From Proteromonas lacertae (taxonomy: Eukaryota > Sar > Bigyra > Opalinata > Proteromonadidae), in contig NGBS01000666.1 in the NCBI GenBank assembly GCA_002245135.1, positions 1-21,669 of the forward strand: 21,669 bases of DNA, in the 5' to 3' direction. The notes under the pieces were generated by a model that was not told the DNA's origin, did no database searches, and saw nothing but the letters and a program-made list of their open reading frames with translations. Below, piece after piece: positions 1 to 10,414 of the stretch. Made by a program: the position numbers and the translations under genes. The stretch's first letter is position 1. The number at the start of each line of letters is the position of its first letter.

Positions 1-3000
1 TAGAATTTCAATGGCATTTGTCCTTAATACTTTCGGATGTGTTATTAAATCAAATGAGTTTCAAAGATCAATGTAGTTTAAGTTAGCATATGAACATCTT
101 GCACTTATACCAACAGTTGTTGTAGTAATACTGTTTATATCAACTACAACAATATCACTAGTAGTAACATAATATTGTGTTGATGATGGTTCTATTTCTA
201 TTGCTAAACTAGACCTACTGGATTACTTGTAGTTATTGAAACATCATTACATGTTAAACCTGGTGTAATAATTGGATTATATAATTTCTCAACTACATAA
301 TAATCTAATGTTTGATATTTCATTTCAAAACTACTTTTCTTTACATGATTCACTCATAGATGGTATTTTATCCCAAGTTGCTTTACCATTATCTAATATA
401 CACTTTCTAACAACATTACCATAATAACCATCAGGACAATTGACAGATGCTGAACTACCAGCAGCAGTTGATTGCCATTCACCTTCTTCTTGACATGATG
501 ATGTTACATGAAATAAAATACTAAATCTGTGATTTCTTGAAAACCATTATTCAGTCCTGGTAATGTATTACCAGTCAAATATACATCTAGTCTTATCTTA
601 TTATAAGCTCTTTTTGGTGCATTATCAATGTAATAATACTTCTCTTCTGCATTACCTTTCCACATTTCTGTTTGCTACTTCATGATATATTGTATCATAT
701 ATTTTTGTATCTTCATTAAATCCTTTTATTTCATAATCTAAAACCTCGAGTTAATTGACTAGCTCTTGGTCCTCTCATTAAATAACTATTGATATATTCA
801 TATCGATCATTCGAAAAAGTAATCTCAACAAAACGATCTTTACCAGCTGCTGCAAATATTGTTCCTGGATCTTTATCTACTAAATAACCAACATTTTCAG
901 ATAACCAACCACCATTATTAGCATTAATATCAGTACTAACTTTAATTGTAGATCTATCACTACACTTCTTATCACCATCACCAATAATAGTATCAAACCA
1001 ACCACCAAACGGATTTTCTCTACTTATTGTTGAATCATTTTTAATATGTATTTCTACTGCTAAGATATTTTCACCAAAATTTAAATATTCAACTGTTCCA
1101 CTAACTCTTTTAAAGATTATTTCATCTTCATTCAACATTCTTATTGGTTCTGTATTGTATTTTAGATCAGAATTTGGCATATTATATCTGAAGAATTCAT
1201 GTTCATTCAAATAGGCAACAATACCACCATCAAACTTAAATGCTGCTTGAAATGATGCTAAATTAGATAAATCAGTAAGTGTAAATTTCTTCCTATAATA
1301 TGAAGTAATTCCTATTCTTTTAGAAAAGAATCCTAATTGAGCTGATAACCAATGACCATCATAATAATCTATACTCTTCCATCCTAAACCAGGATCACTC
1401 TTATCACTGTAATAATACAACCAACTTGAGCTAGGTGGTGATATAAAATCTAAATCAATTTGATATGAATTATCAGGTATTGTATTACTGTATTTCCCAA
1501 AGAACAATTCAATATGACCTTCTGTATATAATGATAAAGATGTAGCACCATTCCACTTTGTATTTTTATTAGTACTACTTAATGTAAGTGTATAACTGTC
1601 TGCTTTTTCACAGAAATACCATGAAGATCTTTCATATTCTTTTAAATTTCCATTGTAATCTAATAATACAGAATTATCAGAATCTCTTTTTAGATTGATA
1701 ATTGCTTCACTTGATTTTTCATTTCCATAAAAGTACAAATAAAATGCAGTTTTTCCTTCTGGACATGATATTGAATGAATTGTTATCACAATATTTTTAC
1801 TTCCTTTTATATTTCTTAATGTTAAACTATGTCTAGTATCACCTATTTTATCAACTATACCACTAATTGTCATTGTGTCTGTATCTAATTTCAGTGAATT
1901 GGGTAATGGTGGATCAACAGTAATTGAATCAATACCGTTAGATATTTGACCAAGATATGATGATTCTAAATAATAATAAAATGTCAAAACATTATTATCG
2001 CCAAACTCAATGGATGGTAAATATGAAATACTATTAGTAAATTCATAATAGATAGTCTGTTTACCAGATTTCAACTTGTCATATCTCATTAAAGTACTAC
2101 CAATATATACATAGAATGAAGGTGCTTCTACAGCTGTTGATTCAATTTTGAGGTTATAATTATCATCTGTACCACAATAAGAATATTGTGATTTAGTATT
2201 GGATGGTAAATTATTAGATTGGTATAAAGGATTATTATTATCATTATGATAAACAGAATACTTAACACCTGTGTCAATAGTATTAACATATATTTCAAAA
2301 TATTGTAAACCTAATCCACATTGACTGATTATCACTGTCAATGTTGTTGAAGTTATTAATCCTTTTCTATCAGCATAGATAGTAACAATTGAACCATATG
2401 TTTCACGAGGTTTACCACTTATTACACCAGTATATGGATCAATATTAATACCTGATGGTAGAGATGGTTCTGTATAGTATCTAACTGCTTCTGGATTATC
2501 TAATTTAGGTTCTAATACATGAATATCTTGATTTACAGCAAATTCTATTGAAGTAGCAGGTAATGAAGTAACAGTGTCAGAATAACTTAAACTGGCTGGT
2601 TTGTCTAATTCCATTAATCCAATTTGTATTGTTGTTGTCATAGCTGTGTTACTGATTTTATTAATTGCAGTAATACTATAGGTTTCTACTTCCTTTGCTC
2701 CTACATATGGTGTACCACTGATTATTCCACTATCACTATCAATTGTTAAACCATAAGGTAATGATGGAATAACAGTATATTTATGAAAATCATCTTTAGA
2801 TAAGAGATAATAAATTGGTTCATTTGGACTGATTTTAGCATAAGATACATAATAGATATATAAATAAGTATAATAAAACTGTGAAGGTGGTGTATATGCT
2901 AAATATTTAGCTGGAATTGGCTGTCTTGCCATTTGTTCTGGACCACCAGCTATATTAATAGAACCACCAGTATCATAATTACCTTTAGCTCTACAACTAC

Positions 3001-4818
3001 TCATATATGTCTTTATTTGACTCTTTACTAAATATGCACGGATATATGTCTCGGTTTTACCATCAAATGTGAGTTTAACTGCACTTGTGAATAAAGCAGA
3101 TCCTGTCTGTGATTCAGAATACATCCAAAAGAAATTCTCATCTGTTGTTTCTATATCTACTTCATAATTACCATCTGCATCTAATACAATAGAATAATCA
3201 TATTCAACGTTAAACTTCTCATTTAAATAACCAGGTAAGCCATCATATGATTCTTTCTTATATTCATAATTCAAATATGTTTCAACTCTTTTCACTACTA
3301 GTTTATAAGTATTCTCATCATTTTGAGGATATTTATCAGCGTTTGCTTCACAATTATCTCTATTTCTTGTATAATAATTAACAATTATTCCATTCATATA
3401 TTCTTTAATATCACTTCCATAGATAGCTATTGAAAGTGTAAAACTTGAAGATGACAATGGATTTGAAGCAGTAACTATAAAGGTAGTTAATTCTAATGTA
3501 TGAGGATAATTCCCAGATATTATACCATCATTAAACATAATTCCTTCAGGTAAATCAGGCTTAATAGACCAAGTAGTAGGAGAACCTTTAAACGAACTAT
3601 AAGCAAATGAGAAATCATTATTTGCTGAGAATGTAAACATAGATGATGAATATTTCAAATTTTGAACTGGTGTTAATATATGATATAACATATCACTTGG
3701 AATTGTTGTAGCTGCAGCTGCATTAGATGGAATATATTTAATCTGTAACGCCATACCACCTGAATCTTGATAGATAAGTGCTCCAAATTCATAATATCCT
3801 TTATCTAAATCCATTGGATATCCATCTTCAGGGTAATTCTTCCATTGATTCCAACCATTCGTATGTACGAAATGTTCATAATCTCCATTCCAAAAGAACT
3901 GTATAGCATCATCACCATTAAAATAGAAACTGTATTTACCTTTTCTAGGTATATGAATATATCCTTTTGCCCTAATTAATACTTTTTCATTTCTACCTTC
4001 AAAACTATTCGCATTTGTATGTTCAACTGAATCCAAGTATAATGTTAATAAATCTGGTACTTCTTCTACATCAAATATATCCCAGTATATATTTTTACTT
4101 GGATTAAACTCCAAATCATACCCTTTACCTGAAATTAGGAATTCTATACCTGGAACGAATAAATCATCTGTTTTTAATATTACAGACAATTGGAAATTTA
4201 TGTTATATTCACTAACCAGGTTTTTAGCTGTTAAAATATAATCTTTTAACGAAAATGTTTCATTGACAGTTCCACTTATTCTACCTGTTGTCTTATCAAG
4301 AATTAATCCTCTTGGTAAATTTGGTCTAACTGAAAATTGATTTACCACAGGGATACAAGTTGGAGCATTGAATGAAGTAAATACTCCTTGTATTACATTG
4401 ATTGCTGATTTTTCAGTAAATCCAAAATCACACGAACTAATTAACGCGATTGCTATAATAAAATAAACAAAAAGATAAAGATACAGTCCATATAGAAAGT
4501 TGTAGTTGCTTTTCCTTGTAGATTTGAAAATGTGACTGTAAATAAAACAGTCGAAAAACCGAGAGTTGGAGAACCTGTGATACTTCCTGTTGGATTAAGT
4601 TTAAGACCATCAGGTAGTACCGGTTCTATTGACACCATAGAAATATCTTCCGAACATGTAGGCACCATTGACACCGTCAAACCCACTCCAGTATGTACAT
4701 TGGACGAAGAATAAGAGCAGGTTAGTTGAGCATCTATATATTTAGAGATATCAGATGAGATAAGAATACCAATATTTATAAACAGCAATAAAAATAAAAA
4801 TACATTATAAAGTTTCAT
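1..4818 (-). CDS. Giant secreted or surface protein with putative-Ig (He_PIG) repeats and PA14-like domains; 3' end off the left edge
   Basis: The start at 4818 opens a hydrophobic signal peptide of about 22 residues (MKLYNVFLFLLLF...). Exon 1 is 4485-4818, the intron 4453-4484 (32 nt) and exon 2 runs left from 4452. About 1350 residues are open. They hold at least five He_PIG-type modules, each with the P-x-LP-x-G-x-x-x-D...G-x-ISG pattern (LPRGLILDKTTGRISG, LPYGLTIDSDSGIISG, LPSGINIDPYTGVISG). A PA14-like domain spans about residues 208-368, with KGKYSFYFNGDDAIQFFWNG and GYYEFGALIYQ. A second related beta domain and a galactose-binding-like region (residues ~1150-1370) follow. Left of about 745 the coding signal continues but changes frame about five times and meets one TGA near 60. 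That part includes a sushi-like cysteine segment near 340-510 (SCQEEGEW, NCPDGYYG, RKC). These domains usually bind carbohydrate or protein at the cell surface, so adhesion is inferred. No membrane anchor is visible. The 3' breaks may be sequence errors or real decay. Confidence 0.8.
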
Positions 4819-4942
4819 CAATAAAAAAACAAAAACAAAAATATAACTATCATGAAACGAAACTATTTTTATCAATTGTTTTTTCACAACTTTGTATCTT
4901 AATTAAAATAAAACAATTTTATATATGCTCTATTATTTCTTT

Positions 4943-5983
4943 TTATAAATATTTTTCGAAATCAAGATAAACTGACTTAACTACTGGAGTATACTGAATA
5001 GTCTCAACTTTAGCCATTTTTAACAGTCTTTCACTAGCAGCAAACATTGGACTATGTAATTGTATGAAAATAGTGTTGTAATTATACTCATCTTTATGTT
5101 TATTTGACAAATATTTCACAATCTTTATCCCACTTTGAATTATCAATTTTGCACAATCACAACATGGAAATAAGGATGTATATAACTAACAGCAATCATA
5201 ATAATATAACAATATACAGTACAATTCTTACAGTTTGAAGTATTGGTATTTAAAATAGCATTCATTTCTGCATGGCAAACATACTACAGAATATAAATAA
5301 ACAAAAATAAATACTGGATATTTAGTGTCTAAGAATGGACCTTCTCTCTCCCATGGTAAGTCATCTATACCTCTTGGAAATCCATTATATCCAACTCCAA
5401 CAATAATATGATTTTCATCAATTATACATGATCCTACTTGTGTGCTTGGATCTTTAGATCTTTGTGAAGCTAATAATGCTAATGACATGAAGTAATCATC
5501 CCAACAAAGAAAATCACTCCTTGGTAATACTTTTTCTTTTGGTTTGTCCTACAGTTTCAAATATTTATTATTAAATAAATACATTTTGACTATTATTAAT
5601 GGATTCTAAAGCTTGCCTATTATAAATTGTAATTATAAAAAGTATACAAAAACTGATCTTTCAATAAAATTGGTGGACTACTTGTAAATTCTTCATAATG
5701 CTTTTTAAAATCATATATTTCCATGTTCTTAGGAATGTTTAATCGATTTATTCGGAGCCTATTATAATAACATCAAAAACATATATGCTTTTCATTCAAA
5801 TTAATAAATATCATAATTATAGCATCTGGTGGAATTGGTCCTTTATCTGATGATTCTGGTTTTGCAGTCTTTTTATTGAATTATAAATATTTATATCGAT
5901 ACTATTACTGGCCATACAGGAAATGTGTCAAATTTGACCCAGTAATACTGATTTTCTTCAATTATTATATCTGAGCTTGACAT
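4943..5983 (-). CDS. DCTD: PWWP domain fused to deoxycytidylate (dCMP) deaminase
   Basis: The enzyme converts dCMP to dUMP for dTTP synthesis. Exons are 5903-5983, 5781-5868, 5648-5758, 5583-5616, 5315-5548, 5218-5283 and 4943-5185; introns are 34, 22, 31, 34, 31 and 32 nt. The protein is about 285 aa, against roughly 180 for the bare enzyme. The C-terminal part has SKDPSTQVGSC, GYNGFPRG, HAEMNAI (zinc ligand His187, catalytic Glu189) and LFPCCDC (Cys213 and Cys216), so it looks active. The N-terminal ~90 residues carry YWVKFDTFPVWP, a PWWP signature with P-V-W-P, then a hydrophobic strand and the C-terminal helix KDQFLQALESI typical of PWWP folds. PWWP domains bind methylated histone tails and DNA, so a chromatin-linked deaminase is inferred. 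The 88-nt exon needs one extra base, probably in the A-run near 5788-5791, to stay in frame; the 5759-5780 intron is therefore the least certain. The first acceptor is AAG, not TAG. Confidence 0.85.
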
Positions 5984-6126
5984 TTTATTTGATGAAAATT
6001 AGTCCTTGCATACTTTTACTATTATTTCATTAAACACAAACACATCTATAAATATTTTATGGAATTAATAGTAAATATAAAAATAAAAACTATAAATGTT
6101 AAATTTTACTACACTTTCTAAATTAC

Positions 6127-6810
6127 TCATGAATCTAACAACCTACTTCTTTCTGGAATACCATGTGCTTCCTCTCCATAATCTCTTTTATTTCTACTCA
6201 TAGTACTACCTCCCAATGTACGTCCTGATCCTTTAAATAGATTTGTATATCTCTCTTGTGATCTTGGATTATTAGCAACATAGCCAGTTCCATTAACAGG
6301 AGCTTCTCCTAATGCATCACTATCTGGGATACAACACTTGAAGAAACTACCTATATATGCTAATCTATTTATGTAACCAGGAATATGTTTTCCTGTTAAT
6401 CTAACAGCAAAATCATCTGCAAAACAATTACAATTTCTAGAATATGTATATATAAATTAGAAAACAATACTTCAAAACTACATGATAAGAATTACCTGGA
6501 TAATCACTTCTCATATCTGATAAAATACTATCTATTTCTCTTGAAAGACAGTTTGTATATCCTACTAATACTGTGTCTCTTAGATTTAAACCAGGAACAT
6601 CTTTTGGTGTACTAGGGAATATACCGCCATTACTAAAAGAATATTCTGTTCCATTTACTTCTATTCCAGAATGGTAAGTCCCAAAGCCCATACCTATTTA
6701 CATTAAAACACACCAATTATACAGTAAGTATAATCATTTATAGGATTTAAATCATAGACGTTAACAAATACAGGTGTTTGACTCTTATTATGTCCTTGCA
6801 TATAGTACAT
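6127..6810 (-). CDS. DeSI/PPPDE-family cysteine protease (deSUMOylating or deubiquitinating isopeptidase)
   Basis: Exons are 6723-6810, 6471-6693 and 6127-6436, with introns of 29 and 34 nt; the joined frame gives 206 aa. The PPPDE core is clear: VFVNVYDLNP opens the fold, TYHSGIEV holds the catalytic His37, EYSFSNGGIF follows, and YHVVLKNCN carries the catalytic Cys106. The residue after NCN is Cys where DeSI-2 proteins have His. The second intron interrupts the codon two positions before the active-site cysteine. GKHIPGYINRLAYIG matches the conserved end of the domain, and about 60 polar residues follow. A 20-nt intron would also keep frame at the first junction, but the 29-nt choice (6694-6722) gives exactly the family spacing between YT and HSG. 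An in-frame ATG at 6801 is an alternative start. Known members remove SUMO or ubiquitin; which one this acts on cannot be told. It lies 143 bp from the deaminase gene on the same strand. Confidence 0.9.
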
Positions 6811-6980
6811 AACAAAAGAAGAAGAAAAGTGAAACTACTCTTTTTTTAATTATGAAGTGTTTTTAAAATCATTTTCAACCTTATTCTCCAACCGAAAAAT
6901 ATTCAGTATATTGTTAATTAATTATATTAAATTATATGTAGTGATTAAATATATTAAATATGTTACAGCTGTAATTTAAA

Positions 6981-8120
6981 TTACATATTGGGGAAATCTT
7001 CTTGGAGTCTCTTCATAAGAGTATTAATAACTATATTATTAACATCCTTAGTGTTTAAAGTGTTTTCATGATTGGATTTTACACCAAATATCTCAAATTT
7101 ACTTGAATATTCCTTCCACATCTCAACTTGGTATTGTGGATAAGCAGTATCATCAAATCCATATATAGCAGTGATAGGACAATTCATATTCTCAGGTTGT
7201 TCAATGTTTTCACCACCCATCAACATATCAGCTCTGTGTAATTTTGCAACAGATTTACTCATTTCAGTTCTATCAGGTTCACTGAATGCTAATATCTTAT
7301 TAAGACGAGGTAAATTCCATGTGTTAGCCATATATTCAACAATATCATAATCACTCCAATTTTGTTTTATATTTTCTCTCAATTCATCATCCATCCAAAA
7401 CCAATGTGGTGGTGCTCTTGAAATAGGGAAGAAATGATAGCAATCAATATGATGATATTTCTTTAAATAACAACATATTTCATATGCCAAAAATGCACCA
7501 AATGAAAATCCAATATAAACTATAGTATCAGTTGGTTTAATGTTTGATGATAATTCTTCGCCAATTTTCTTCACTAATTGATGTAATGATTCATAAACTG
7601 GTTCTGATTTTCTAGTTCCATGTCCTGGTATTTCAATTGCACATATTTCTATTTTGTCATTTCCACTCCATCGATTGTAAGATAAAGCATTACCACCTGA
7701 ACCATGAAATGCAAATACTCTTACTACAGCATTTGGATTTGGTTTATAATATGGTAAAGCTGATGATTTGTGCATTTGTGATAATGGTTCTAATGTTGAT
7801 TTTGATTGTGTTGATGGTGATCTGATTGGAGATTGACTTGGTGATGGAGTTGCTGGTGTAAGTGGTGTTTGTGTAGTATCTACTGGTGTCATTTGTATGG
7901 AGAAGTCTAATTTTGGTGCTCTGTCTTCTTTAGGAGATGGTATTATCATTCCACAAGAGTCGAAGAATCTAAATATAATTAAATATTGTTGTATATACGT
8001 TCTTAACTCGTCTTCTGACCATTCATACCAAAATGATGGTATATCTAACTCATAACCGCCTGGAGTTGTTTCTTGTAAATCCTCTAACAAGGAAATTTGT
8101 TGTTCAGTTGCTTGACTCAT
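6981..8120 (-). CDS. Type II thioesterase-like alpha/beta hydrolase (GrsT/oleoyl-ACP hydrolase family)
   Basis: Intronless, 379 aa from the ATG at 8120 (MSQATEQQ). The frame stays open up to 8276, but that stretch has no family similarity and the shorter start fits better. Motifs are in the usual order: VFAFHGSGGNA (oxyanion region), EIPGHGTRKSEP, the nucleophile elbow GFSFGAFLAYE (Ser206), SRAPPHWF, YGFDDTA (acid Asp323 or Asp324) and SNHENTL (His351). About 125 N-terminal residues precede the hydrolase: a WYEWSEDELRTY segment and a linker rich in Pro, Ser and Thr (residues ~78-105). Enzymes of this family release acyl chains from acyl-carrier proteins of fatty-acid, polyketide or nonribosomal-peptide synthases. 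No such synthase is in the window, so the substrate is unknown. It may serve fatty-acid synthesis or be a general lipid hydrolase. Confidence 0.85.
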   Translation of the reverse strand: MSQATEQQISLLEDLQETTPGGYELDIPSFWYEWSEDELRTYIQQYLIIFRFFDSCGMIIPSPKEDRAPKLDFSIQMTPVDTTQTPLTPATPSPSQSPIRSPSTQSKSTLEPLSQMHKSSALPYYKPNPNAVVRVFAFHGSGGNALSYNRWSGNDKIEICAIEIPGHGTRKSEPVYESLHQLVKKIGEELSSNIKPTDTIVYIGFSFGAFLAYEICCYLKKYHHIDCYHFFPISRAPPHWFWMDDELRENIKQNWSDYDIVEYMANTWNLPRLNKILAFSEPDRTEMSKSVAKLHRADMLMGGENIEQPENMNCPITAIYGFDDTAYPQYQVEMWKEYSSKFEIFGVKSNHENTLNTKDVNNIVINTLMKRLQEDFPNM

Positions 8121-8679
8121 CTTAGTATTATCTATAGGTGAATAATGACATAAAATCAATACAAGTAAATGCAAATTGATGCAAATGTATGAGTAATTAA
8201 AAATGCTGGATTTTTCGTCACGAAATAAGTGATGATGTAGGAAATTATGATTGGCTGAAATATTTATTCGTTTCATCTTTTTAAATCTTTTTAGTTATAC
8301 TCAGTTTCCTTTCTCTGATCATTACAAGTTGATTATAATTATCATTATACTTAAGAGAAGTTAAAAAACTTTGGTTATAATATGTTCATCATAAGAGTTT
8401 GACACAATCTACCTATCTATATCATTATTTGATGCTATATTTGCAATTATTAGATATTAAAAGATACATTTAGTCTGTAATCTTTCAAATATAAATATAA
8501 CCATATATTTCCAATATTGAGACTATTATTGGTGTTTAACACATTTATATTTGTGTTTACTTGATATTACTTGCTTGTATTCCAACATTCGCCTTGTTTT
8601 TAGTTTGGAGGGCATTTTCTTTTAACCTCTCAAACTTGAAGCTTGAGAAGAATATTTAATTTTTCAAATTTCTGAAAGA
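8121..8679. other. 559-bp divergent intergenic region between thioesterase and Deltex genes
   Basis: No gene, tRNA or long repeat is visible. Near the Deltex side, 8629-8648 is an imperfect palindrome (CTCAAACTTG then AAGCTTGAG). Its left half, TCTCAAACTTG at 8628-8638, recurs exactly at 14896-14906 just before the Hsp70 start. The region must hold the promoters of both flanking genes. Confidence 0.5.
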
Positions 8680-10142
8680 ATGAATGGTATATTTCTTTAG
8701 ATTAAGTTATTTTAGTCTATGAATATTACAATAGGGATAGTTCAACATATCTTCCAATAACAAAAGGTACTTTGTTTTGTATTTCTATAATTTATAGACG
8801 TATGGAGTGATTTAGATGATGTTCAGCCCGGTAAATCAGTTACTGTTATAGAAAACGGGGAAGAGTATTTATATTATTTTATCTCATAAACAGATTCGAA
8901 TATTTTCTTGAACTTGTGCAAATCAATACATTAACCAAATTTATAAGAAAAGTAAAATATAATAAAGATAGAGATTCCTATGAATGGGCTGATTCTCGAA
9001 AATGGAATCCTTACTTACCTATACATATAGAAGGAATTAGAAAAGTAGATAATAAAGAACAAGATTATTATGCATATTACAACGGTTCTACATGTTACTG
9101 TATTCAAAGATGTATGTATAGAATGAACAAATCTACCAAATATTTATATTTAGTTAAAGTATCAACATATGAAACAGATGTGTATGGATATTCAGGAGAT
9201 AATGATGATGATTTCTTATTATACAATAAAGAATTATCAAAAACAATATCAGATGAATTGGAGAAATGTAATAACAACGATTTACCATCATTTACATTAT
9301 CATTTAATGATAGAAAATTTGATGTTGATATAGGTCCACCATTATTACAAATAGATTCAGAAACAGGAGAAGAAACGATTATAAAATTATATACAAAATT
9401 TCAACCATCACCTGAAGTATTTAATCTAAGAGAACCATATTTATCAGCTCCAAATACAATTTTCAGACAGAAAAGTATAAGGAGTATCAAAGAAGATATT
9501 GATAAAATATCATTTGTTGTAGAAGACCAATCAAAATTTGGAGATGGTGACGAATGTTGCATTTGTTGTTGTGATTTAAAAGGAAGTGAAGCAATAAGAA
9601 GATTAAATGTATGTTTTGATTGCTTTCATGAAGGATGTTTAAAAGAATATATTAATCAAACATCCAAACCAGAATGTCCATTATGTAAAAGGATTTATCT
9701 GAATATTATTGGATCTCAACCAGATGGAAGTATGACTGATTCTATAGAGAGTATTTCTTTACCAGGTTATGAAGATTATGATACTATTGTTATTAATTAT
9801 AATATGAATAGTGGAACTGTAAAAAGTGGTGAATATTATAACTGTTTTAATAGAAAAGCATATTTACCTAATAATGATAAAGGGAAATTAATATTAGAGT
9901 TATTAAAGAAAGCATTTGAAAATAAAGCGACATTTTGTGTTGTTAGAAATGATCAGTATTCTGCAAAAATTGATTGGAATGGAATTCATCATAAAACTAA
10001 TATAAATGGTGGTTTAAGTAGATATGGTTATCCAGATCCTAATTATTTAGATAATGTATTAGAAGAATTGAAACTTAAAGGATTTAAAAAGGAAGAAGAA
10101 AATGCTGTAGATAATAATAATAATAATAATAATCAACAATGA
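8680..10142 (+). CDS. DTX: Deltex-type E3 ubiquitin ligase (WWE-like, RING and Deltex C-terminal domains)
   Basis: Exons are 8680-8686, 8716-8766, 8798-8864 and 8894-10142, with introns of 29, 31 and 29 nt. The joined frame is exact and gives 457 aa. A WWE-like segment lies near residues 174-214 (FDVDIGPPLLQIDSETGEE). The RING finger spans about 263-306: CCICC, VCFDCFHEGC and CPLCK. The Deltex C-terminal domain fills 311-445, with SQPDGSMT, LPGYEDYDTIVINY, KAYLPNNDKGK, IHHKT and GYPDPNYLDNVLEEL. RING plus DTC pairs are known to transfer ubiquitin and to bind ADP-ribose or NAD+, linking ubiquitin to ADP-ribosylation. At the fourth RING ligand the usual CGH reads CFD, so the His is Asp with an adjacent spare Cys. 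The protein ends in a run of Asn encoded by (AAT)n. The first coding exon has only 7 nt, so the exact start is the least secure point. A hAT transposon begins 17 bp after the stop. Confidence 0.92.
10112..10133 (+). repeat. (AAT)n microsatellite coding for poly-Asn
   Basis: About seven AAT units at the very end of the Deltex reading frame encode a run of Asn before QQ-stop. Such codon repeats are common in A+T-rich protists. Confidence 0.9.
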
Positions 10143-10150
10143 TTAATTTA

Positions 10151-10158
10151 TAAATAAC
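10151..10158. repeat. Left target-site duplication of the hAT element (TAAATAAC)
   Basis: The octamer TAAATAAC lies directly outside the left terminal repeat and is repeated without mismatch at the right end (12865-12872). Eight bases is the size known for hAT insertions. Confidence 0.93.
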
Positions 10159-10238
10159 CTGGGTTGAATAATAAAGGGACAGGGCAGTGGCGGGACAAGG
10201 GCATGTCCCGGGCAAAAATTGAAAGGGGCGTCCTTTAT
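10159..10238 (+). repeat. Left terminal inverted repeat and G+C-rich subterminal hairpins of the hAT element
   Basis: CTGGGTT starts the terminal repeat. CGGGACA at 10191-10197 pairs with TGTCCCG at 10204-10210 around a 6-nt loop. ATAAAGG at 10171-10177 can pair with CCTTTAT at 10231-10237. The segment 10210-10238 is about 24/29 identical, in direct orientation, to 12827-12855 in the right end. Subterminal repeats bind transposase in known hAT elements. Confidence 0.8.
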
Positions 10239-10414
10239 ACTATCTAAAAATAGAAAAGGGTACAATTTGCCCTTTTCAATTATTTTATTTGAATTTTTAT
10301 ATTTTGTGCGATTTTAGGGATATTAAACGCTATAAAAATATTTATTCTTTTCATAATTATGTATTATTATCTTATAACAATAACAAACAATAATATTTCA
10401 TTATAATAATAGCC

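Noticed and set aside
4532-4714. Plus-strand open frame of 60 codons
   Set aside because: Shadow of the first exon of the giant surface protein, which has a signal peptide and repeats on the other strand.
6694-6713. A 20-nt intron in the DeSI gene
   Set aside because: It keeps the frame, but the 29-nt intron 6694-6722 starts with gta like the others and gives the exact family spacing before HSG.
7637-7825. Plus-strand open frame inside the thioesterase
   Set aside because: It is antisense to the conserved thioesterase core, with low-complexity hydrophobic composition and no motif.
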